DNA of 64,000 nucleotides from Planctomycetota bacterium. Lineage in GTDB: Bacteria > Planctomycetota > UBA1135 > GCA-002686595. The notes beneath the pieces were generated by a model. That model saw nothing but the letters and a program-made list of their open reading frames with translations. It had not been told where the DNA came from and ran no database searches. The position numbers and the translations under genes were made by a program. Positions 51,095-58,353 of the stretch are shown piece by piece (positions within the stretch are counted from its first letter, which is position 1; each line of letters starts with the position of its first letter). The stretch spans positions 33,929 to 97,928 of the forward strand of contig DUDB01000046.1 of the NCBI GenBank assembly GCA_012959525.1, written 5' to 3'.

Positions 51095-52489
51095 GTGAGC
51101 ACACCCGAACCTCCCGAGCCCGAGTCCCCAGCCGCCACGGGGCCGCCGCTGTTGACGGTGTCGGGCCTGACCGACGCGCTCAAGCAGCGCTTCGCAAAAT
51201 GGGGTCGGGTCGGAGTCGAGGGCGAAGTGAGCGGGCTCAAGCACGCCGGCTCCGGTCATCTGTACTTCTCCCTTAAGGAGGGCGGTGCGGTGATCTCCTG
51301 TGCCATCTGGCGCAGCCGTGTGGACGCGGCCCTGAAGGGCGCGAGCCTGGAGGAGGGCGATCAGGTCGTGTGCTACGGGACCCTGGACATCTACGCCCCG
51401 CGCGGAACCTACAGCCTGATGGTGGAGCGCGTGGAAAAACGTGGGCTGGGAGAGCGCCTCGCTCAGCTCGAGAAACTGAAGACCCAACTGCGTGAGCGCG
51501 GTTGGTTCGATCGCAGCCGTCCCCTGCCGCGCCTGCCGCGCACGGTGGGTATCGTTACTAGTCGCGATGCCGATGGCTTCGGGGATTTCTTGCGCACGCG
51601 CACAGAGCGCTGGTCCCTCTACCCCCTGCGTCTGGCACACACACGCGTCCAGGGACCCGGCGCCGCCGAGGAGATCGCCCAGGCCCTGAAGCGGCTGGAC
51701 GCGTCCGGTGTGGAGCTGATCTGCGTCGTGCGTGGGGGCGGGTCCATAGAGGATCTGTGGGCTTTCAATGAAGAGGTCGTGGCCGAGGCCATCTGGAACT
51801 GCAGCGTGCCGGTGGTCACGGGCATCGGCCACGAGCCGGACACGTCCCTGGCCGACTTGGTGGCCGACCTGCGCGCTCACACGCCTACGGCCGCCGCCCA
51901 AGAGGTCATCCCCGAGCGCCAGCTCCTCTTCGATCAACTCGAGGGCCATGGGGCCCATCTGGAGCAAGTCCTCGAGCGCATGCTAGAGGAGCGCAGCCAG
52001 ACGCTGGCGCGCCTGATGCAGTCCCGCAGTCTTCGCAGCCCCGATTGGATTTTGGAGGACCGTGTTCAGGCCCTGGGTGCCGGTGGCCGGCGCCTGGGCC
52101 TCGCCATGCGTGCGGAACTGCAGCTGGCCGAGGCCGGCACCGATCGTCTCGGGGGCCAATTGGCCCAGCAGAGCCCGGACACTCGGCTGGCCCGCCTGTC
52201 TAGCCGTCTGGACGTGCTCGCCCCTCAGCTCCAGCGCACGGGGGAATCCGCGCTGGATCGCCGCAGTCAGGGGCTGGATCTGGCCCAGCGCTCGCTTACT
52301 TCGGTCTCACCCTTCGCGGTCTTGGGTCGCGGTTACTCCATCACGCGTCCACAGGGCGGAGGTCCGCCGATCACCAGTGCGGAGTCCGTAGCAAGCGGAG
52401 ACGCTTTGGAGACTGTCCTGGCCGAGGGTCTGGTGGAGAGCACGGTGACCCAAACCCGTCCCGCAGAGGATGGGGAGGGCGAGCAATGA
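51095..52489 (+). CDS. xseA: Exodeoxyribonuclease VII large subunit
   Basis: Large subunit of the exonuclease that degrades single-stranded DNA in repair. The 464-residue protein has the N-terminal OB-fold (VSGLTDALKQRFAKWGRVGVEGEVSGLK, about 23-50) and the catalytic domain with IGHEPDTSLADLVADLRAHTPTAAA. A coiled-coil helical region follows, and the ending SPFAVLGRGYSITR is typical. No xseB partner is encoded next to it. GTG 51095 is chosen; a TTG two codons upstream is possible. Its stop overlaps the GT2 start as ATGA. Confidence 0.92.
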   Translation: MSTPEPPEPESPAATGPPLLTVSGLTDALKQRFAKWGRVGVEGEVSGLKHAGSGHLYFSLKEGGAVISCAIWRSRVDAALKGASLEEGDQVVCYGTLDIYAPRGTYSLMVERVEKRGLGERLAQLEKLKTQLRERGWFDRSRPLPRLPRTVGIVTSRDADGFGDFLRTRTERWSLYPLRLAHTRVQGPGAAEEIAQALKRLDASGVELICVVRGGGSIEDLWAFNEEVVAEAIWNCSVPVVTGIGHEPDTSLADLVADLRAHTPTAAAQEVIPERQLLFDQLEGHGAHLEQVLERMLEERSQTLARLMQSRSLRSPDWILEDRVQALGAGGRRLGLAMRAELQLAEAGTDRLGGQLAQQSPDTRLARLSSRLDVLAPQLQRTGESALDRRSQGLDLAQRSLTSVSPFAVLGRGYSITRPQGGGPPITSAESVASGDALETVLAEGLVESTVTQTRPAEDGEGEQ

Positions 52490-53421
52490 CCCTCCTGGAC
52501 CGGACCCACGCCATCGTCGTCAACTGGAACGGCGGGGACGCCAACCTGGAGTGCGTGCAGTCCCTGCTGGACTGCGGGCTGCCAGAGAGTCGCATCCAGT
52601 TCGTGGACAATGGTTCCACGGATGGCTCCCTGGCTGCGGTGACGGCTCGCTTTCCCGGCCTCGCGATCCAGCGCAATGAGAGCAACGAGGGTTTTGCGCG
52701 CGGTGCCAATTGTGGCGCTAGGGCCGCCATGGGGCAGGGGGCCGGGGCCCTGTTCTTTGTCAACAATGACGTGCGCGTGGATGCCTCCACCCTCGCGCAC
52801 CTGACGGCCGTACTCGAAACCCATCCCGAGTGGGGCGCCATCGGGCCGCGCGTTCTATTTGCCGGAGATCGGGAGCGCGTGTGGTCCGCCGGTGGCATGC
52901 TCGCCTTCGGGCCTAACCAGACCCACCTTTTGGGGCACGGCCGTCCCGACGGAGCCCGCTACCAGCACACGGTGGAGGTGGACTACGTGCCCGGCTGCGC
53001 CTTGCTCATGACCCGCGAGAGCGCCAAGAGTGTGGGCCTCTTCGATGAGGGTTACTTTGCTTACATGGAAGACGTGGACCTTGGGTTGCGCCTGGCCCAG
53101 ACCCAGCGCGCGAGCCTGTGCATTGGGGAGGTGGCCTGCGAGCACACGCCCTCCAGCGCCACCGGGGGCGGCTACAGTCCGCGTCGCAAGTACCTCAATG
53201 GCCTCAACACCCCGCGCTTCTTGCGTGCCCACCCGACGGTGGGACGCTGGCTGGCATTTCTTTGCTTCGACGTCTTGGCCTTGCCGCTGGTAGTGCTCGC
53301 CGCGGCTCCCCGGGGTCGGCTGCGCGGAGTCTTGGCCAAGGGCCTCGGAATCGTCCACGGCCTCATCGGCAGAAAGTTGAACCCGCGCTACCTCGAAACG
53401 GGCGCGTCGTGGCTGTGGTAG
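52486..53421 (+). CDS. GT2-family glycosyltransferase
   Basis: A 311-residue inverting glycosyltransferase of GT2 type. The first strand VVNWNGGD, the VDNGSTDGS nucleotide-sugar motif, and the DXD-like NNDVRV are visible. The acceptor-side GYFAYMEDVDLGLRL helix with the catalytic Asp pair follows, with a hydrophobic C-terminus (about 255-280) suggesting membrane association. The pattern is close to rhamnosyltransferases, but the sugar and acceptor are not determined. Start overlaps xseA by four bases. Confidence 0.8.
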   Translation: MTLLDRTHAIVVNWNGGDANLECVQSLLDCGLPESRIQFVDNGSTDGSLAAVTARFPGLAIQRNESNEGFARGANCGARAAMGQGAGALFFVNNDVRVDASTLAHLTAVLETHPEWGAIGPRVLFAGDRERVWSAGGMLAFGPNQTHLLGHGRPDGARYQHTVEVDYVPGCALLMTRESAKSVGLFDEGYFAYMEDVDLGLRLAQTQRASLCIGEVACEHTPSSATGGGYSPRRKYLNGLNTPRFLRAHPTVGRWLAFLCFDVLALPLVVLAAAPRGRLRGVLAKGLGIVHGLIGRKLNPRYLETGASWLW

Positions 53422-54158
53422 GCCCCGCCGTCGAGGTCGTGCTGGTCTCGGGTTGCGAGACATTGGAGGACTGGGCCGCCCCCGTCGACGCGCACCTGAT
53501 GGAGTGGGAGCGCGAGCGCATGGCCCGTTTCGTCAAGCACGGCGATCGCGCGCGCTATGCGGCCGCGCACCTGCTCGTGCGCTGGGCCCTGGCCCGCAGC
53601 CTGGGTGAGCCCGATCTGGCCTTGACCCTGGACCAGAGCGAGCGCGGCAAGCCTTTCGTGACCGGTCCCGCCACCGCGGCGGAGGTCTCCTTCAGCCTGT
53701 CCCACACCCGTGGGCTCGTGGGCTGTGCCCTGTGGCCCACGGCTCCTGTGGGTTTGGACCTGGAGGCGGCCACGCGTCGGCTCAAGGTGGTCGAGCTGCT
53801 GGACACGGTCCTCTCCTCGGCCGAGCGTGAGCAGTGGGACGGGGCGGCCCTGGCTGAAGGTCCCGCTCTGGAGCGCTTCCTGGAGATCTGGACCCTGAAG
53901 GAGGCGCTCTCCAAGGCTCTGGGCGTGGGGCTGAGCGTGGCGCCCGAGGAGTGGTCCTTCGATCTGGACTCCGCACCCATCCAGCGCCTGCTCGCCCTGC
54001 CCGACGAATTCGGCGATTCGGCCCACTGGCAGTTTGAACAGACCCGCTCGCCGGAAGGCCACGTGGTGTCCCTGGCGATTCCCAACCCGTCCTCCGATTC
54101 GGTGCCGGTGGAGTGGACCCATCTGGGAGCCCACGAGCTCCTAGCGGCAATGGGCTAG
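53409..54158 (+). CDS. Sfp-type 4'-phosphopantetheinyl transferase
   Basis: Transfers phosphopantetheine from CoA to carrier-protein serines. The 249-residue protein shows the two diagnostic blocks: VGLDLEAATRR with the metal-binding Asp, and FLEIWTLKEALSKALG with the catalytic Glu and Lys. The preceding FSLSHTRGLVGCAL segment also matches. It would activate acyl, peptidyl or polyketide carrier proteins; no such gene is in the window. The GTG at 53409 overlaps the GT2 end; GTG 53415 is equally possible. Confidence 0.88.
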   Translation: MAVVGPAVEVVLVSGCETLEDWAAPVDAHLMEWERERMARFVKHGDRARYAAAHLLVRWALARSLGEPDLALTLDQSERGKPFVTGPATAAEVSFSLSHTRGLVGCALWPTAPVGLDLEAATRRLKVVELLDTVLSSAEREQWDGAALAEGPALERFLEIWTLKEALSKALGVGLSVAPEEWSFDLDSAPIQRLLALPDEFGDSAHWQFEQTRSPEGHVVSLAIPNPSSDSVPVEWTHLGAHELLAAMG

Positions 54159-54799
54159 CGCAGGGGCCCGATCTCTTCGAGCAGGGCGTCCATCGCCTCA
54201 GTGTCCACGCCACGGCTGTTGGCCCGTAGCGCCTCTTCGAAGCCATCGATCTCGGTGGCGCTGTCCTGTTCGCCGAGGGCGGCCCCCACGTATTGGGGCA
54301 GCACGTTGATGGGCGTGGTGCGCGTCTGGCTGCCGAATTCCACGGAGCGCCCCAGGACCACGCGCAGGGATCCCTTCTCGATGGGCTCACCGGAGTGCTT
54401 GCAGCGCGAGCGCCCGGAGGGGGCGATCTGGGCGTGGGGGATTTCAAGCTGCTCGGCTTTCTTGGCCACGGCCTCCTCGCGCAGTTCGACCAATTCCGAC
54501 AGCTCGGGGACCGTCTCGGGAGGAGACTTGGCCAGCTCCCAGGCTTTGTTCTGGTAGGCCTGCTCCACCTTGGGGAACGAACGCCGTGCGGCGCAGGTCA
54601 GATGCTCCCAGATGTAGCCCACTCCGTAGGGCCCTTCGATCAGCGTGCCCAGCCTCAAGACGTCCTTATCGATCTTCTTGCGGCACAGCTTGCAGCGCGC
54701 TCGGGCGCTGCGTGCGCCCTCGATCACGAAGGGCGGCAGATCGGTTTCCGGCTCGGGAGCGTCCTCCGCGGTCGGATCGGGCTCGATGGGTTCGTCCAT
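54155..54799 (-). CDS. Protein with PARP-type zinc finger and a degenerate second copy
   Basis: A 214-residue protein. Residues 31-72 match the PARP-type zinc finger: Cys36, Cys39, then Trp64, His66 and Cys69 in a Cys-x2-Cys-x26-His-x2-Cys layout, with the lead-in SARARCKLCRKKI typical of the family. A second unit begins at 128 (PSGRSRCKHSGEPIEKGSLR) with the same framework but Ser in place of the second Cys and no His/Cys pair afterwards, so it probably no longer binds zinc. Acidic residues fill the first 20 positions. PARP fingers recognise DNA breaks in eukaryotic PARP1; no catalytic PARP domain is present here. The start is 3 bp after the stop of the DHS-like gene. Confidence 0.7.
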   Translation of the reverse strand: MDEPIEPDPTAEDAPEPETDLPPFVIEGARSARARCKLCRKKIDKDVLRLGTLIEGPYGVGYIWEHLTCAARRSFPKVEQAYQNKAWELAKSPPETVPELSELVELREEAVAKKAEQLEIPHAQIAPSGRSRCKHSGEPIEKGSLRVVLGRSVEFGSQTRTTPINVLPQYVGAALGEQDSATEIDGFEEALRANSRGVDTEAMDALLEEIGPLR

Positions 54800-54802
54800 G
54801 GG

Positions 54803-56071
54803 TCAGGAAGTGGGGGGTAGATCGGCTAGGGGGTAGGTGCAGGTGGCTTCCAGGTCGGACAGCTTGGCTTTCAATTCGGTGTCGAGTTGGGCCACCAGGC
54901 GTTCGCGTTCCGCATACAGGCGATAGCCCTCGCGGGGTCTCAGATAGCCCTTCGCTTCGGGATGGCGCTCGCACAGGGTGTCGAACCCGAGCTGGGATTC
55001 CAAGTCTGCGAGCCGCTCGCGCTTCTCCAGCAGGGCGTGGGTCAGGATAGGCATGACCATGGAGTAGTCCGCCTGGAGGGACTCGCAGGTGCTGCGGTAG
55101 GCGTCCTTGTCGACCTTGCCCCAGGTGACCGCTTCGGCGGGGGGACAGGAGGACAAGGAGCCGTCGGTCACGGGTGCGGTGGTGATCTGAATGTCATAGA
55201 GGAACCCGCCCACGTCGTCGAAGCCGAGGATCTGGGACAGGGCCGGCTCGGGTTGCAGGTTGAAGTTCTTGGGTACGCCCCCGCCTAGGATCAGGGTTCC
55301 CATGGCCTTGGTGTCGCTCTCCCTTTGGCCCCAGAGATGATAGGCGCAGGACTCGAACACCTCGGCCTCCAGGTCCAAGCGGAATGCGGGGGCGTTCCCG
55401 GCGGCGCGCCCCATGGCCCACAACTTCATGACGTTCAAGAACACCGACCCATCGCTGGGGGCGCCGACGAAGATGGGGAGCGCTTTGCGGTGGCAGAGGG
55501 CGAGCAACCCTTCGGGGGTCTGGTTCTTGGCTTCCTGTGCCGCGTAGCGGCGGCCGAGCAGGTAGCGCATCCGTGTTCCGGACATGCTCTCCGCGAACTC
55601 AGGTTGTTTCAGGCAGGCGCTGATGAAGGCGTCCTGGTTTAGTAGCACTGCTTCGTCGAATCCGATGTCGGTGATGCGGATCGTGCCTTCGTCCCGTAAC
55701 ACGCCGTCGTCCCCGAAGATGGGGACCTGCTCGAACGGATGTTCGGACGCGTCGTCAAGCGCCCGGTGCCCGTCGTGGTAGCAGACGGCGTCGGTGGTGG
55801 AGAGCAGGCAGAACCAGCCCGTGTCCAGCAGTGGGTTGAGCCAGGCGTAGTGCTGTCCCGAGGCCGTGACCGGACCCGCCACCGCCAGGGTCATGGGCAC
55901 GCCACGCCCGATGGCCTCGTCCAGCAGTTGCCAGACCCGCCGCAGATAGCCACCGCCGAAGCTGGGCAGGCAGTTGTTGAGCAGATCCTCAAGGTGCCTG
56001 GCGTCCGTCACCGGACCGTGGGTGAGGGGCTCGCGGGCGCCAGGGCAGGGATCGGCGGGCGGGGGGGACAT
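54803..56071 (-). CDS. Deoxyhypusine-synthase-like enzyme
   Basis: A 422-residue homologue of deoxyhypusine synthase. Visible family segments are SFGGGYLRRVWQLL (37-50), FVGAPSDGSVFLN, GGGVPKNFNL (263-272), YDIQITTAPVTDGSLSSC and EAVTWGKVD with the lysine at 319 that forms the covalent intermediate in the eukaryotic enzyme. In eukaryotes this enzyme uses spermidine and NAD+ to modify eIF5A. Bacteria lack eIF5A, and bacterial homologues are thought to act in polyamine metabolism, for example making homospermidine-type products. The substrate is unknown. ATG 56071 is chosen; GTG 56110 is the alternative. It is co-oriented with the PARP-finger gene, 3 bp apart. Confidence 0.75.
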   Translation of the reverse strand: MSPPPADPCPGAREPLTHGPVTDARHLEDLLNNCLPSFGGGYLRRVWQLLDEAIGRGVPMTLAVAGPVTASGQHYAWLNPLLDTGWFCLLSTTDAVCYHDGHRALDDASEHPFEQVPIFGDDGVLRDEGTIRITDIGFDEAVLLNQDAFISACLKQPEFAESMSGTRMRYLLGRRYAAQEAKNQTPEGLLALCHRKALPIFVGAPSDGSVFLNVMKLWAMGRAAGNAPAFRLDLEAEVFESCAYHLWGQRESDTKAMGTLILGGGVPKNFNLQPEPALSQILGFDDVGGFLYDIQITTAPVTDGSLSSCPPAEAVTWGKVDKDAYRSTCESLQADYSMVMPILTHALLEKRERLADLESQLGFDTLCERHPEAKGYLRPREGYRLYAERERLVAQLDTELKAKLSDLEATCTYPLADLPPTS

Positions 56072-56186
56072 GCGAGGAGTGTAGGGGTGTGAACGCGTGG
56101 GTTGAATCACGTTCTTGGGTGCAGGTGTAGCGGTTGTTGGAGCGGAGGGGGAGGCCCATGCGGATCATGGGTGCCTTGGGCCCGTA

Positions 56187-56233
56187 TTCCGAGGAAACGT
56201 GTCCGCCTGACGGGTTCGGATTCACCTAGGGGA
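56187..56233. repeat. Shared upstream element, copy 1
   Basis: Forty-seven bases ending 46 bp before the ATG of the following secreted protein. The core from 56201 (GTCCGCCTGACGGG...) matches the element at 58263-58295 at 25 of 33 positions with no gaps. The differences fall almost only at every third base. See the finding for the two readings (coding peptide or structured RNA). Confidence 0.6.
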
Positions 56234-56279
56234 CGTTGTGCCATTCTCCCAACCTCTGCAAAAACACCCCACGGGTCCC

Positions 56280-58166
56280 ATGAACCGCTCGCGTCCGCCC
56301 CTCCTTCGAATCACACTCTTCGCAGCGGTCTGCATTTCTGCGTTGGCACCCACTTTTCCGGACCCGCCCGGTCCTGGCAGGGCTGCTGGAGTGGAGCCCT
56401 CACTGCGACGGGCTCAGGAGGACCCTCAGGCAGAACCGCAGTCCCCGTTCGGGGAGCCCCTCGTTGTCAATGGCCACCGCATCCCGGACATCGAGATCAA
56501 GCGCTTCCTCTGCTACGGCCGGGGGTACCACGCCCTCGACTCTCGGCGACTGGGCGTGTTGATCAAGCAGGAGCGGGAGTTGCGTGTCTTCAGGACTCGC
56601 GCCGAAATTTGTGCGGCACGCTTTGATGGGAAGTCCTACGACACCCTGACCGATGACGAGAAGGCCGAAGTCGACGTCTCAGTTGTGGCAGATCTGGCCC
56701 ACTTGGAGTACGACCAAAAGGAATACCAGCGTCGCCTCAGCGAGCATGCCGACAAGTTCACCGAGAACTACCCCACACTCGACTTGCACGTTGAAACGCG
56801 GCGATCGTACGGAAGCGTGCAGTGGTTCGAGGATCAGGTTCGTCAAACGCTCGAATTCGATTCTCTGTTTTTCCCCGGTCACCCGGACGGTTGGCCGGCA
56901 CTTACCCTGGAGGCCATTCACGCGAGCTGCCCCCAATTCGATCTCGTAGAAGACTATGCAGAGCACTACCAGTGGCGCTTGGAGGAGGCCGAAAAGAGCG
57001 GCGAACCCATCAGGCGTGAAGAGGAGATGCTGATGGGTATCCTGCGTCAATCCGTGATGAGCGCCCTTGCCAGCCTGGTGGAGATCAGGACCCAGACGGC
57101 TGGGCTCGATCCCCAGGATCTCATGACCGTCGAGGGTGGTGGCTTCAAGGAAACCCTGGCCACCGAAGACGTCTATCAAGAGATGCAGGGAGTATTCACA
57201 CCGGCGGACATCCAGGACGCCAAGATGTTCCTCGCCCTCGAATGCGTCACGCGGGAGAAACTGGCCGCGGCCGGAGCCCTCAAGAATCGAACGGAGTTCG
57301 TCCAAGAGGTCTACCAGTTGCGCCGGGATCTGGAGGCCTCCATGTTCAACCTGGACTTCGTGGCACTTGAGGCCTGTCGTTTCCCCTCCATCACCTCGTA
57401 CATTGAGCACGCCTACCTGCTTGAGTCCTTCAAGGGTCTGATTGCGGATCAGATCGAAGACACCGAAGACGGTAGTCTGCCTTGGGGGTTGCAGGACCAC
57501 CTGCCCCAGGCCAACGTCGTGATGGGCCTCGGGCGCTGCAAGGCTGAGGTGATGCTGATATCAGCCTTCGACTTCCCTCGCTACCAATGGAAGGAAAATG
57601 GGTGGGGTCTGGCTGAGGCCAAGGCCCATCGGGTCATTCAGGAGATTCACGACTACATGGACTACATCCTCGCCCAGGATGAACACAGCAGGGTTGCCCT
57701 GGAGGAAGGGCGCCACTACGAGCTGCCCGAAGACCTCGTGAGCTTCGATGAATACTGGTCGAATCTACTGGACGTCAACAGCGAGTTCTGGGATCCCCCC
57801 ATGTCGGTGACCGGCAAGAAGCCGCCGGCAATGGCCTTGAGAAACAAGGGGCGCTTTACGTCTGAATTCACCACTCGTAACGACTTCCGGAGGTACCTGG
57901 GCGAGAGTGTCTACACCGAGTACCTGCACGACCAGTCGGTGACGGACAAGATCTTCTTTGAGTTGGAACCGGGGACGGTCGGTGGTCCCTACAGGGGAGT
58001 GGAGGGGTATTACATCATCTACCTGAGGGGCCGTCAGGCACCTGCAAGTCCCCTTGATCCTCACGACGATCGCCACGTTCAACTGCTGAAGGACGACTAC
58101 GCACGCGCCAGACTGCAGGTCTTCGCACACGCGGCCTTGGCGGAGGCAGAGGTCAGCGGATTGTAG
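56280..58166 (+). CDS. Exported protein with a PpiC/SurA-like C-terminal segment
   Basis: A 628-residue exported protein starting MNRSRPPLLRITLFAAVCISALA, a clear signal peptide. Positions 60-75 read VVNGHRIPDIEIKRFL, the kind of segment that opens SurA-type chaperones. The C-terminal part has FFELEPGTVGGPYRGVEGYYIIYLRGR, resembling the parvulin (PpiC) fold's ending, where the canonical text is GxVSGPVxTxxGYHIIxV. The middle is all-helical and unlike known families. A peptidyl-prolyl isomerase or folding role is therefore possible but weakly supported. ATG 56280 is chosen over a GTG at 56238. Confidence 0.55.
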   Translation: MNRSRPPLLRITLFAAVCISALAPTFPDPPGPGRAAGVEPSLRRAQEDPQAEPQSPFGEPLVVNGHRIPDIEIKRFLCYGRGYHALDSRRLGVLIKQERELRVFRTRAEICAARFDGKSYDTLTDDEKAEVDVSVVADLAHLEYDQKEYQRRLSEHADKFTENYPTLDLHVETRRSYGSVQWFEDQVRQTLEFDSLFFPGHPDGWPALTLEAIHASCPQFDLVEDYAEHYQWRLEEAEKSGEPIRREEEMLMGILRQSVMSALASLVEIRTQTAGLDPQDLMTVEGGGFKETLATEDVYQEMQGVFTPADIQDAKMFLALECVTREKLAAAGALKNRTEFVQEVYQLRRDLEASMFNLDFVALEACRFPSITSYIEHAYLLESFKGLIADQIEDTEDGSLPWGLQDHLPQANVVMGLGRCKAEVMLISAFDFPRYQWKENGWGLAEAKAHRVIQEIHDYMDYILAQDEHSRVALEEGRHYELPEDLVSFDEYWSNLLDVNSEFWDPPMSVTGKKPPAMALRNKGRFTSEFTTRNDFRRYLGESVYTEYLHDQSVTDKIFFELEPGTVGGPYRGVEGYYIIYLRGRQAPASPLDPHDDRHVQLLKDDYARARLQVFAHAALAEAEVSGL

Positions 58167-58248
58167 CCCAGCCCGCCCTGGGGCTTGGAGCAGTGGTGTA
58201 TCGATTGAGGATAGGACGCGGGAGGGCAGGTGGCCCATGGCTGTCCGT

Positions 58249-58295
58249 TTTCGAAAAAAAAAGTCCGCTTGGCAGGCTCCGACTCACCCAGGGGT
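58249..58295. repeat. Shared upstream element, copy 2
   Basis: Forty-seven bases, 58 bp before the TTG start of the next secreted protein, homologous to 56187-56233. The left part is A-rich (nine A at 58254-58262) and the core begins at 58263. Confidence 0.6.
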
Positions 58296-58353
58296 ACAGC
58301 GCGGTCTGGTTTCAACGGCCGCATCTTCCCTCTTTCCCAACTGGAGACTCGCA

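Noticed and set aside
52486..52500. xseB small subunit after xseA
   Set aside because: The xseA stop overlaps a glycosyltransferase start, leaving no room; xseB must be elsewhere.
56187..58295. Known riboswitch class for the shared leader element
   Set aside because: The core does not match the conserved words of c-di-GMP, SAM, cobalamin, glycine, fluoride or TPP aptamers, so no class is named.
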